64,000 nucleotides of DNA from Gammaproteobacteria bacterium MOLA455. GTDB taxonomy: Bacteria > Pseudomonadota > Gammaproteobacteria > Pseudomonadales > Porticoccaceae. Positions within the stretch are counted from its first letter, which is position 1, and every line of letters starts with the position of its first letter. Under the pieces are notes generated by a model, which saw only the letters and a program-made list of their open reading frames with translations, had not been told where the DNA came from and did no database searches. Location of the stretch: assembly GCA_000511875.1 (NCBI GenBank), contig AZIN01000001.1, forward strand, positions 937,332 through 1,001,331, in the 5' to 3' direction. The position numbers and the translations under genes were made by a program. Shown here one piece after another: positions 45,666 through 54,046 of the stretch.

Positions 45666-45995
45666 ATGTTGATGCACAACCCACCCCATCCAGGATTGGT
45701 TATCAAAGAGCTCTGTTTAGAGCCCTTAGGTTTATCCGTAACAGATGCAGCAAAGGCCCTTGGCGTAAGCCGTAAAACGCTAGCTTGTGTCATTAACGGC
45801 AAAGCTGGCGTGAGTCCAGAAATGGCCGTTCGTCTGTCTATCGCGTTTAACACCTCATCCGAAAGCTGGGTCACCCAACAAGGCAGTATGATCTTTGGCA
45901 TGCTGAGCAACATCGCCATGAGCTTAAGGTTACGCCATTATCGGCCGCCTGAAGACTGGGATGCAAAGACTAAGAAGTACAGCATCAACCGCTAA
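45666..45995 (+). pseudogene. higA: frameshifted HigA antitoxin gene
   Basis: The start [16 protein letters not shown] and the helix-turn-helix [18 protein letters not shown] with [19 protein letters not shown] are normal for HigA (XRE-type). After ESWVTQQ the frame gives an unrelated tail ending at 45995. In another frame from 45884 the sequence is [16 protein letters not shown] followed by TPLSAA and TGA at 45950-45952, the usual HigA ending. One base is therefore missing near 45879-45883. The DNA-binding half may still be made, so limited repressor function is possible. No longer needed against an inactive HigB. Confidence 0.8.
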
Positions 45996-46083
45996 ACCAA
46001 GGCTCACCAAATTAAATATCGCAGCAAAGTCCTGTGCTACTTTAATGGTAAGATTTGATTAACCTCACAGAGACCCGCTTTCC

Positions 46084-46680
46084 ATGTATATACCTCGACA
46101 TTTTCACATCACTGACCGTGAAGAAATTTTCTCGTTTATTGAGCACAATGCATTTGGGCAAATCATTTCAACCGTGCAGGGACGACTTTTCTCAAGCCAC
46201 ATTCCCTTTTTAGTCAGCGATGATAAGCAGAAACTCTTTGGCCATTTCGCGAGGCAAAACCCTCAGAGCAAGGATATAGATCGGCAAGAAGTCATGGTCA
46301 CGCTGGAAGGTCCTCATGGTTATATTTCCCCATCCTGGTACTTAAATCCAGGAGTTCCTACCTGGAATTATCAGGCTGTGCATATCTATGGGATATGTAA
46401 AATCTTGCCAGAGCTCACTGCTGTGAAAACCATTGTCAACCGCCTGAGCAACAAGTATGAGGAAGCCTTTGAGACCTATTGGGAGCCAGACTATAACGCG
46501 GGAATGCTCAAGCATATTGTCGGCTTTGAGATCGATATTACAGATATTCAGTGCCAGTATAAACTGAGTCAAAATAGATCTGAGCAGGATAGGGAGAATG
46601 TGATTAGCCATTTGCAGGACACTGGATCAACAGGTCTTGCCGATGCGATTAGAGCCACTAACGAGGCCCAAATAAACTGA
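46084..46680 (+). CDS. PaiB-like FMN-binding protein
   Basis: 198 residues. MYIPRHFHITDREEIFSFI and AFGQIISTVQGRLFSSHIPF match PaiB, the FMN-binding negative transcription regulator family; VTLEGPHGYISPSWY and VPTWNYQAVHIYG are the other two conserved blocks. Bacillus PaiB influences protease and sporulation genes, but most members are probably flavin-split-barrel oxidoreductases, so the regulator name is uncertain. Followed after 14 bases by osmC on the same strand. Confidence 0.88.
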   Translation: MYIPRHFHITDREEIFSFIEHNAFGQIISTVQGRLFSSHIPFLVSDDKQKLFGHFARQNPQSKDIDRQEVMVTLEGPHGYISPSWYLNPGVPTWNYQAVHIYGICKILPELTAVKTIVNRLSNKYEEAFETYWEPDYNAGMLKHIVGFEIDITDIQCQYKLSQNRSEQDRENVISHLQDTGSTGLADAIRATNEAQIN

Positions 46681-46694
46681 AGTGAGGAGATGAA

Positions 46695-47123
46695 ATGACC
46701 GAATACACTGCCAAAATCTTCTGGAAACGCCACCCCGACGAAGCCTTCACCGATAATAAGTACAGTCGCGGCCACAGCTGGGAGTTCGATGGTGGAACGA
46801 TTATTGCTGCATCTTCTGCCCCATCAATTGTGCCGCTACCCTATTCAGTTGAAGCCAATGTAGACCCTGAAGAGGCGTTTATTGCCTCACTCTCCAGCTG
46901 CCATATGTTGTTCTTTTTGGCTATCGCGGGGAAGCGGTGCTTTGTGATTGATGAATATATTGATAATCCGATTGGCATTATGGAGCAAGATGGCGATTGC
47001 AAGACATCAATAACTAAAGTGACCCTTCGCCCCCAGGTGACTTTTGGTGGCGATACAAAACCGACACTGGAGAAGCTGGACAAGATGCACCATGATTGGC
47101 TTGACGCTTCTATTGCTCTCTAA
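46695..47123 (+). CDS. OsmC-family protein with altered C-terminus
   Basis: 142 residues. OsmC/Ohr-type peroxidase fold: YSRGHSWEFDGGTII and the first active-site cysteine in SLSSCHMLFFLAIAGKRC. The family normally ends HHxxHxxCFIANSVxTEV, giving the second redox cysteine; here the sequence stops being normal after KLDKMHH and ends DWLDASIAL, so the second cysteine is missing. A fragment with exactly the missing ending lies ~950 bases downstream (48033-48146). Peroxidase activity is therefore doubtful. Good Shine-Dalgarno GAGGAGA. Its end overlaps a convergent gene by 14 bases. Confidence 0.8.
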   Translation: MTEYTAKIFWKRHPDEAFTDNKYSRGHSWEFDGGTIIAASSAPSIVPLPYSVEANVDPEEAFIASLSSCHMLFFLAIAGKRCFVIDEYIDNPIGIMEQDGDCKTSITKVTLRPQVTFGGDTKPTLEKLDKMHHDWLDASIAL

Positions 47124-47811
47124 GCAAGCTCCTCTCAAAATCCATGTGCGCCTCACGTCTTCGTTGAGCTTCCTCACTAGAACCAGATAAGAGTCTTTTT
47201 TCACGGTCTAATTCAATGACGAGATATTTATTAAACGAGCTATTTACGGGCAGTATCTGATACTTTGAATTTAGGTGACTAACTTCGCCTGTTATATAAA
47301 TGGCAGTGCTAATACTGGGCTTTGAAAGGTCTGAACTAATTGCTGGTCTGGAAAATTCACCCTCTTGATTTTCGACACTCTCTGCATGAATATATAAAAT
47401 TACCGAGTTCAGCTGTTTCTTTAACTCCTTGCTAAGCCGCGGATCTTCAACTTCAATCCGGTCAGATAGCTTCGTCCCCATCCACACACGTGTAGTTCCA
47501 CTGTACTGATCTCTAATCTTGTCTGTCTCAATCACCAGCGCAACATCATCGAATGGATTGAGGACAAAAGGTTCTGACTTTTCGGCTAATAAATCTAGAT
47601 CTGCTTTTACTATGCGGTGACGCTTGGCGAAATAGGTGGCGCGCTTGATGGAATAATAGTTTTGATTAAACGTTTTATCCCGCATATCCTGAGGAACAGG
47701 CTGGAACAGGCGATTTAGTTTGTGGGAATCTATTGATTTGAGTGGGTTTGATATAGCTAGCATTGGACATATGATGCTCAGATATATCCCTAATTTCAAA
47801 AAAGTTTTCAT
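47110..47811 (-). CDS. uncharacterised exported protein in an A+T-rich segment
   Basis: 233 residues: signal peptide MKTFLKLGIYLSIICPMLAIS, then a soluble domain. The block EPFVLNPFDDVALVIETDK, followed by TTRVWMGTKL, looks like the N-terminal region seen ahead of secreted metalloprotease domains, but no protease domain follows, so this may be a lone domain. The C-terminus is highly charged (LDREKRLLSGSSEEAQRRR). The gene is clearly lower in G+C than its surroundings (two 60-base rows count 33% and 37%) and sits between two pieces of osmC sequence, suggesting it came in by transfer. No known function. Confidence 0.65.
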   Translation of the reverse strand: MKTFLKLGIYLSIICPMLAISNPLKSIDSHKLNRLFQPVPQDMRDKTFNQNYYSIKRATYFAKRHRIVKADLDLLAEKSEPFVLNPFDDVALVIETDKIRDQYSGTTRVWMGTKLSDRIEVEDPRLSKELKKQLNSVILYIHAESVENQEGEFSRPAISSDLSKPSISTAIYITGEVSHLNSKYQILPVNSSFNKYLVIELDREKRLLSGSSEEAQRRREAHMDFERSLLREQ

Positions 47812-48320
47812 CCTGAATACGCCTTTTGTTAGTTACTTTTAGGATTAAAAGTAAGACAGTAATAATAGGAAGATATTTGTATAGGCTAAATAGCCCAAAG
47901 GTATTAATCCGGAAATATGTGACCGCTTACTATCATTCGCATCGAAATGCGAGATACTAAATCTTTAATTGCTTTATGCGCAGAGTGAACTGAATTTACG
48001 CTAAAGCGTTTTAGCGCATCAATTAATGGGTGTTAGATAGATTGAAGCTGGAACAGATGCATCATCAGTCCCATGAGCAGTGCTTTATCGCCAATTCAGT
48101 GAAGACTGAGGTGGTGATTGAGGTGATGATTGAAACAGCGCTTTAATACTGATCAAGGGGACGGGGAAATTAACCCCGCCCAATCACAGCTAACCCCTGC
48201 ATTACTAAGCTATCCCGCCATGAAATTAGACCCGAATAAACTATAAAAAAGAGCCATTTAGGCGTATACTTCGCCGCCTCTTAATCCGGGGCCCAAAACT
48301 CCCCAAGCACAGGTAAATTA
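47812..48320. other. intergenic region before deaD (~510 bases)
   Basis: Holds the osmC 3' fragment (48033-48146, listed separately) and two small hairpins: TCGCAT/ATGCGA at 47937-47952 and CGCTAAA/TTTAGCG at 47999-48016. A TATACT at 48265-48270 may be the deaD -10 element, though a clear -35 is missing. DeaD genes often have long leaders, so the last ~50 bases may be untranslated leader. No intact gene or RNA gene seen. Confidence 0.5.
48033..48146 (+). pseudogene. detached 3' fragment of an osmC-family gene
   Basis: The frame reads LDRLKLEQMHHQSHEQCFIA and then NSVKTEVVIEVMIETAL before TAA at 48144. HHxxHxxCFIANSV is the ending of OsmC-family proteins and carries their second active-site cysteine. 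There is a stop codon (48024) just upstream in frame and no body. The bases at 48044-48065 match 47072-47093 inside the osmC gene at 19 of 22 positions. It is either the displaced true end of that gene or a remnant of a second copy. Confidence 0.7.
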
Positions 48321-50219
48321 ATGTCGTCCGTTGACTTCGCATCACTGGGTATTTCTGCCCCCGTCCTCAAAGCCGTACAGCAACTCGGTTACGAGCAACC
48401 CTCTCCCGTTCAAGAGGCGAGCATTCCGATCCTTCTGGAAGGTAAAAACCTTCTGGGTACAGCACAGACTGGTACTGGCAAGACTGCAGCGTTTGCGCTG
48501 CCTTTCCTAAGTATGCTGGATGAGAAACAAAAATCACCTCAGATTCTGGTTCTAACGCCTACTCGCGAGTTGGCAATTCAGGTGGCTGAGGCGTTCCAAA
48601 GCTATGCCAAACATATCAAAGGTTTCCATGTTTTGCCGATCTACGGTGGTGCAGATATTGGTGGCCAGCTGCGCGGTTTGAAGCGCGGAGCACAGGTTGT
48701 TGTAGGTACGCCAGGTCGTATGCTCGACCATTTGCGTCGTCGCAGTTTGGATCTCAGCCATATCAAAGGGCTGATTTTGGATGAAGCCGATGAGATGTTG
48801 CGCATGGGCTTTATCGATGATGTTGAAACCATCCTGGCTAAAACGCCAGCGGATTGTCAGCGCGCACTGTTCTCTGCAACTATGCCGCCAGCAATCAAAC
48901 GTGTTGCCGATAAGTATCTCGGTGATGCCGAAGTGGTCAGCATTCAAAACAAGACTAAGACTGTTGAGCGTATTGCACAGTCCCACCTGATGGTTAAAGG
49001 CCACCAGAAGATGGATGCGCTAACTCGCATCCTCGATGTTGAGCAGTTTGATGGCATGATCATTTTTGTGCGCACCAAGTCGTCGACACTGGAAATTGCC
49101 GAGAAGCTTGAAGCGCGTGGATTTTCCTCAGCGGCACTTAACGGTGACCTGACTCAGACATTGCGTGAGCGCACCATCAACCGCTTAAAGAAAGGCCAGC
49201 TGGATATAGTTGTGGCCACCGACGTTGCCGCTCGCGGTTTGGACGTTGAGCGTATCAGTCATGTAATTAACTATGACGTTCCCTACGACAATGAATCTTA
49301 TGTTCACCGTATTGGTCGAACTGGACGTGCTGGTCGTGAAGGTAAGGCGATCATGTTTGTTACGCAGAAAGAAATTCGCATGTTGCGCTCGATTGAGAAA
49401 TCGACCCGCCAGCCGATCACCTCGTTTAATTTGCCGAGTAACGAAGAAGTCAGTGGCCAGCGCATTACTCAGTTTAAAGAGCAGTTGGTTGGCATGTGTA
49501 AGTCAACCAAGCTCGATAAATTTCACTCTCTGGTTAAAGAAGTTGCCGCTGAGAATGAAATTGATATGGTTCTGTTGGCTGCCGCTCTGGCCTTTGAAGC
49601 CCAGAAAGAACGTCCGCTATTCCCAAAGATGGTCACTATCGACACGCCACGTGCCTCAGCCAGTGATCGCAGCGAGCGCAAGCCTCGGGAACGCAACGAG
49701 AGACCTGGTCGTAATGAGAGAAACGAAAGGCCTGATCGCAGTGACAGAAGTCAGCGTCCTGATCGTGCCCCCAAGCCATCGCGTGACAAAGGTCCGACTG
49801 TGGATGGCGAAGGCAATGAAGTTGCTATGATCACCTACCGCATTGAGGTAGGCCGCAACGATGATGTGTCGCCAAAGAACATTGTTGGCGCGATTGCCAA
49901 TGAAGCGGAGATCGATGCGCAATTTATTGGTCATATCAAACTGCATGATGATTACAGCACTGTTGATCTGCCAGAAGGTATGCCGAAAGAGTTGTTTGAT
50001 CACCTGTACAAGGTTCGTGTCTGCCAGAAGCCACTAAAGATCAGTGTTGATAATGGCACTGCTGGCGAGCAGCGTGATGCCAAGCCTTACGGCGGCAAGC
50101 GTGACAAACCCAGCTTTAACAAGGAAAAGCCTGCGTTTAAGGGCAAGCCAAAAGCCCATCGCGGCTCTGACTCAGCAGCGCGCAAGCCAAGCAAGCGCCC
50201 GGCTACTGATCGCAGATAA
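48321..50219 (+). CDS. deaD: DEAD-box RNA helicase DeaD/CsdA
   Basis: 632 residues (E. coli 629). Helicase motifs in order: Q-motif region (GYEQPSPVQEASIP), I AQTGTGKT, Ia PTRELAIQV, Ib TPGRMLDH, II DEADEML, III SATMP, V VVATDVAARGLDV, VI HRIGRTGRAGR. The C-terminal ~200 residues have an Arg/Asp/Glu-rich linker (residues ~450-490), a DbpA/CsdA-type RNA-binding domain and a basic tail. Acts in cold-shock ribosome assembly and mRNA decay. ATG with AGG upstream. Its 3' end overlaps the convergent yqcC-like gene by 17 bases. Confidence 0.96.
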   Translation: MSSVDFASLGISAPVLKAVQQLGYEQPSPVQEASIPILLEGKNLLGTAQTGTGKTAAFALPFLSMLDEKQKSPQILVLTPTRELAIQVAEAFQSYAKHIKGFHVLPIYGGADIGGQLRGLKRGAQVVVGTPGRMLDHLRRRSLDLSHIKGLILDEADEMLRMGFIDDVETILAKTPADCQRALFSATMPPAIKRVADKYLGDAEVVSIQNKTKTVERIAQSHLMVKGHQKMDALTRILDVEQFDGMIIFVRTKSSTLEIAEKLEARGFSSAALNGDLTQTLRERTINRLKKGQLDIVVATDVAARGLDVERISHVINYDVPYDNESYVHRIGRTGRAGREGKAIMFVTQKEIRMLRSIEKSTRQPITSFNLPSNEEVSGQRITQFKEQLVGMCKSTKLDKFHSLVKEVAAENEIDMVLLAAALAFEAQKERPLFPKMVTIDTPRASASDRSERKPRERNERPGRNERNERPDRSDRSQRPDRAPKPSRDKGPTVDGEGNEVAMITYRIEVGRNDDVSPKNIVGAIANEAEIDAQFIGHIKLHDDYSTVDLPEGMPKELFDHLYKVRVCQKPLKISVDNGTAGEQRDAKPYGGKRDKPSFNKEKPAFKGKPKAHRGSDSAARKPSKRPATDRR

Positions 50220-50613
50220 AGTAGTCGATTGCTTCGAGACGCCGGATAATTGACCCTCGATCAATTTTTCCGGCGGTCGCTTTAGAGTTCTCCCTAGAAC
50301 TCTCGTTTACAGTCCCGCTAGAACCTTCGCTAGATTTCTTTACCGACACTTGCTCAGCACTAAAAAACTGTTCCGCCATGGGCGCGATACTGCAACTCTG
50401 GGGTAGCTCTTCTGACGCTTCGATGATGGCGTACATTTTAGGCAGGAAAACAAACTGCAGCCATTCGGTAAAGGTGAGCAGGTCAATCGAAAAGGGTTGG
50501 CTGCTGAGAAGTGCCTCAGGCGCTGGGCTCTGTTCCGCCCATAGCTTAGCGTCCCGGAGTTCTTTTTCCAGGTCAAAAAGCAGACTGGCTAATCGGCTGT
50601 GACGTTCGCTCAT
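50203..50613 (-). CDS. YqcC-like (DUF446) protein with serine-rich insertion
   Basis: 136 residues. Residues ~1-85 fit the DUF446/YqcC pattern: LASLLFDLEKELRDAKLW, SSQPFSIDLLTFTEWLQFVF and LPKMYAIIEASEELPQ. E. coli YqcC is ~109 residues and continues with a short helix; here residues ~90-118 are a Ser/Glu/Lys-rich stretch (SSEGSSGTVNESSRENSK) before the final helix IIRRLEAIDYFI. In many gammaproteobacteria yqcC lies beside truC. Function unknown. Convergent overlap of 17 bases with deaD. Confidence 0.75.
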   Translation of the reverse strand: MSERHSRLASLLFDLEKELRDAKLWAEQSPAPEALLSSQPFSIDLLTFTEWLQFVFLPKMYAIIEASEELPQSCSIAPMAEQFFSAEQVSVKKSSEGSSGTVNESSRENSKATAGKIDRGSIIRRLEAIDYFICDQ

Positions 50614-50657
50614 AAAGCCTACTCTTTCTTTTTAATACAACTCTTTAAACCAGCAGC

Positions 50658-52757
50658 CTATCCAATCTCACGGCGAAAAGGCGGCAGACCATTTAACAGC
50701 TGGTTGCCGTAGCGCTTGGTGATCAGGCGCTTATCGAGAATGGTAACTGTACCTGTATCTTTTTCGGTACGCAGCAGTCGGCCACAGGCCTGAACTAATC
50801 GCAACGACGCTATGGGCAGAGCAATATCAAAGAACGAGTTACCGCCCCGAGCTTCAATCCATTCCGACAGCGCTTCATGGAGCGGGTCATCTGGCACTGC
50901 GAAGGGCAGTTTGGCAATCACCACATGACGGCAGTAGTCGCCGGGCAGATCCACACCTTCAGCAAAGCTGGCCAGCCCCATCAACACACTGGTGCGACCT
51001 TGGTCTATACGCTCTTTGTGCAGGCGCACCATTTCACGGTTGGACAATTGCCCCTGAATAAGAATGTTTTTCTGCTGATCCTTGGAAAGATCATCGTAGA
51101 CCTGTTCCATCTGTCGGCGCGACGAAAACAGGATTAATGTGCCGCACTGAGGCACTTCGTACTCGTCGAAGTGATCAGTAATGTAGCCTGTGTGAGCATC
51201 TGCCTGGTTGCCTTCAATGGCATCCGCGGGCACACGAATCACCGCCGCCTGCTGATAATCAAAGGCGCCGGCAACGGTCATAAAGTGAGCAAAATCGGGA
51301 ATCCCCGTCTCGCGCTGCAAGGTTTGGAATGATCCCAGCGCGCGCAGAGTTGCCGAGGTTACCACCGAGGCATAACAGCTACCCCAGAGCACATCGCTCA
51401 ATAATTCTGCCGCTTGAATTGGGCTGGCGTTAACCGAGATATCAATATTGCCGCCACTGTCATCGAGCCGTAGCCAACAGGCCAGCGGCATAGCGCCGGC
51501 TTTGATCTCCCGCTGGAGTCTGTCCCAGAGGGCTAAGAGCTGCTCTGCCCGGGACTGCCAGCTACCGGCCTGCTGATAGAAAAGTTCTACATCAGGAGCG
51601 GGAATGGGGTAATTCTTGTCTCCCAGAGCATCACTGAGAGTGTCCACCAAGACCTCTAGTCGCCCGAGCCAGGCACTGGTGGTTTTGGCCAGCTGAGAGG
51701 CTATATCGCGCAGTCCTTCTCCTATATCGCCGTTGGCATATCTATAGCGACCATCTTCAGGGGACTCGGCGGATTCTAGGGCTTGTTGAAGTATTGGATA
51801 GGCGAAATTAAGCAGTTCAATAATTTTTGTCGCTTCCCGCTCAATTCGCGGCAGCTGTTCCGCCAGCGCCGTGTCTTTTTCAAATATGGGGGCCTGGCCT
51901 TTGCACTGCTTCTGCAGGCGCTCTAGCCAGGTAATGCTGTTGTTGACCCGGCACTCGGCACCAAAGTGGCGAATGGCAGTATCGCCTATGCGGTGGCCCT
52001 CATCGAAGATATAAATGCAGTCTTCCGGTGGTGGCAAAATTGCACCGCCTCCCAGGGCCAGATCGGCCATCACCAGATCGTGGTTGGCGACTATGCATTC
52101 GCTCTCTTCGAGCTCGTTGCGGGCATTAAAGAAGGCACATTGGTTAACAAAGCGACAGCGGCGTCCGCTACACTGGCGGCGGTCAATTGTCAGAGCGCGC
52201 CATTCCACATCTTGGATGCGTGATTCCCATGAGTCGCGATCTCCATCCCAGCTGCCATCGGCCAAGGCATCGTTCATTTCACGGTAGAGGTCTTCAGTCT
52301 GTACATTGGGGTTAAAGGCTTCTTCGTCTTCGAAGAGAAACAGTCCGGCATCTTTTGATTTGATCGCATCGAGGCACTGTTCCATTTTCAGGTTACAGGC
52401 ATAGCGTCCGCGACCTTTGACCAGCGCACAGCTGTGGTCCCAGCCGCAGGCTTCAAGAAGTTCGGGCAGGTCTTTGTGGATCAACTGTTCTTGCAGGGCA
52501 ATGGTGCCAGTGGCCACGACCACGGTCTTTTTTAAGGCGCGGGCTATGGGCAGTGCGGCGATTAGATAGCCGACGGTTTTACCTGTACCTGTGCCCGCTT
52601 CAACCACCGCCAGACGCTTGTCCGGATCATCGTCGCTGAGGGCATTGGCCACGGTGGCGATCATCTGCTTTTGTCCAAGGCGCGGACTCAGATCACGTGT
52701 CTTTAAGAACGTGCGATAGCCCTGCTGAATTGTCTCTCTGACGTCTGCGTCTAACAA
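50658..52757 (-). CDS. dinG: ATP-dependent DNA helicase DinG
   Basis: 699 residues (E. coli 716). XPD-type superfamily 2 helicase: Walker A EAGTGTGKTVGYL, four iron-sulfur cysteines among CNLKMEQC and CSGRRCRFVNQC, DEAH-like box DEGH, and motif VI region QACGRLLRTEKDTG. Unwinds DNA-RNA hybrids and R-loops with 5'-3' polarity. No exonuclease domain is fused, unlike Gram-positive DinG. Start is a TTG at 52757, 4 bases after the upstream acyltransferase stop, so the two genes are probably co-transcribed. Confidence 0.94.
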   Translation of the reverse strand: MLDADVRETIQQGYRTFLKTRDLSPRLGQKQMIATVANALSDDDPDKRLAVVEAGTGTGKTVGYLIAALPIARALKKTVVVATGTIALQEQLIHKDLPELLEACGWDHSCALVKGRGRYACNLKMEQCLDAIKSKDAGLFLFEDEEAFNPNVQTEDLYREMNDALADGSWDGDRDSWESRIQDVEWRALTIDRRQCSGRRCRFVNQCAFFNARNELEESECIVANHDLVMADLALGGGAILPPPEDCIYIFDEGHRIGDTAIRHFGAECRVNNSITWLERLQKQCKGQAPIFEKDTALAEQLPRIEREATKIIELLNFAYPILQQALESAESPEDGRYRYANGDIGEGLRDIASQLAKTTSAWLGRLEVLVDTLSDALGDKNYPIPAPDVELFYQQAGSWQSRAEQLLALWDRLQREIKAGAMPLACWLRLDDSGGNIDISVNASPIQAAELLSDVLWGSCYASVVTSATLRALGSFQTLQRETGIPDFAHFMTVAGAFDYQQAAVIRVPADAIEGNQADAHTGYITDHFDEYEVPQCGTLILFSSRRQMEQVYDDLSKDQQKNILIQGQLSNREMVRLHKERIDQGRTSVLMGLASFAEGVDLPGDYCRHVVIAKLPFAVPDDPLHEALSEWIEARGGNSFFDIALPIASLRLVQACGRLLRTEKDTGTVTILDKRLITKRYGNQLLNGLPPFRREIG

Positions 52758-52761
52758 AAAA

Positions 52762-53925
52762 TTAACATCCCTGTGTGGCCTTCAAATAATTGTCTACCGG
52801 TGCGGCATAGCTCTCGGTAATGATGCCGCGATAATCTCGTGGCGCGGCACTAAGGCGGCTCTGAAAAGAGGCCTGAGTATCAGCCCAATCGCAATCTGGC
52901 CAGAGGGCCTTGACCTGCTCTAGGCCTGCAGTTTTACCCAGCAATTGGTAGGCAATAATATTGCTCGGGAACAGTTTGTAATGGCTGTAAATCTGCTGAT
53001 CTATGGCTGCGGCCAGCTTGTCAGCGCTTTCCAATATGTCACTAGACGCATCCGCAAGCACATCACCAAAGGCCACATGCAATCGTCCTTTATAGCCGAC
53101 AAGTCCCGTCTGAATAGTGTCGAGATCCTCAAACTCCTGTTTGATATAGTCCTGACCATTATGTTTGGCAAACAGCTCACGGCCCTTATCCACGTCACAG
53201 GGATCGTACTCATAGGAAATACTGACCGGCACCATAGAGAGTTCACCAATGGCCTGGGCAAAGCTCTGATCTCTGCCCTTGGACAGAGCGAGCATTTTTA
53301 ACAGTGCAGTTTCGGTGCGGTCCTGGCCATCTTTGGCGCGACCTTCACGCTGAGCAATCCAGACCGAGACGCCCTCTTGCACTATGGAGTGACGGATATA
53401 ACCGGAGAGCTTTTTCAGCTCTGTGAGCTTTTCTCGACGGCCACTGATATTGCGTTTAACAATAAAGCTGCGATTAACCCGCATCAGATCGGCGGCAAAG
53501 GGCTTGCTCAGCAGATTGTCGCCAATAGCGATACGCAAGGTATCCATACCGCTTTCCATCAGGGCCAGATTGACCATGGCCGGATCCATAGCGATATCCC
53601 GATGATTACTGAGAAACAGATAGGATTTTGTCGGATCGAGTTTTTCAACGCCGCTAAAACTGAAGCCATCGGTGGTTTTATCCACTAGACCTTTTAAGGA
53701 TCCCGTCAGGTAACGCTGCAGATCGGCAACCGTATGCATATTCTTAGCCGCTTTTGACAGCACTAGGCGCAGCAGGGGACGCAGTGCCCAAGGGCAGATT
53801 TTTGCCAGCAGTGGCGCTCGTCGCGACAGCAACAAATCGATAAATTCTGGATTGGCAATCAGGCGCGTAACAACCGCGGGCACTTCACTGTCGTTGTAGG
53901 GACGAATATCGTCAAATTCACTCAT
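52762..53925 (-). CDS. glycerol-phosphate acyltransferase-like (PlsC domain) protein
   Basis: 387 residues. The acyltransferase motif I is FLSNHRDIAMDP (HxxxxD), motif II NRSFIVKRNISGR and motif III IAQREGRAKDG (EGR), so it is a PlsC-type transferase. The protein is longer than PlsC (~245) with ~70 N-terminal and ~130 C-terminal extra residues, matching the 1-acyl-sn-glycerol-3-phosphate acyltransferase homologues found in marine Gammaproteobacteria and Bacteroidetes. Membrane association probable, helix not obvious. Paired with dinG, which starts 4 bases later. Confidence 0.8.
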   Translation of the reverse strand: MSEFDDIRPYNDSEVPAVVTRLIANPEFIDLLLSRRAPLLAKICPWALRPLLRLVLSKAAKNMHTVADLQRYLTGSLKGLVDKTTDGFSFSGVEKLDPTKSYLFLSNHRDIAMDPAMVNLALMESGMDTLRIAIGDNLLSKPFAADLMRVNRSFIVKRNISGRREKLTELKKLSGYIRHSIVQEGVSVWIAQREGRAKDGQDRTETALLKMLALSKGRDQSFAQAIGELSMVPVSISYEYDPCDVDKGRELFAKHNGQDYIKQEFEDLDTIQTGLVGYKGRLHVAFGDVLADASSDILESADKLAAAIDQQIYSHYKLFPSNIIAYQLLGKTAGLEQVKALWPDCDWADTQASFQSRLSAAPRDYRGIITESYAAPVDNYLKATQGC

Positions 53926-54046
53926 TGAAACCTCTAAAGTATTCTTGGTCTACGTGCTCTAATAAAATTGTCAGGCAGTTTTTTGAATACTTGGAACAAA
54001 AACCATCGCCGCCAGTCACCGACGACCGGTCAATAGGTTGTGGGTT

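Noticed and set aside
47999-48016. Perfect CGCTAAA/TTTAGCG hairpin, possibly a terminator or insertion end
   Set aside because: No T tract, no matching copy seen elsewhere in the window, and no transposase. Kept only as a note in the intergenic entry.
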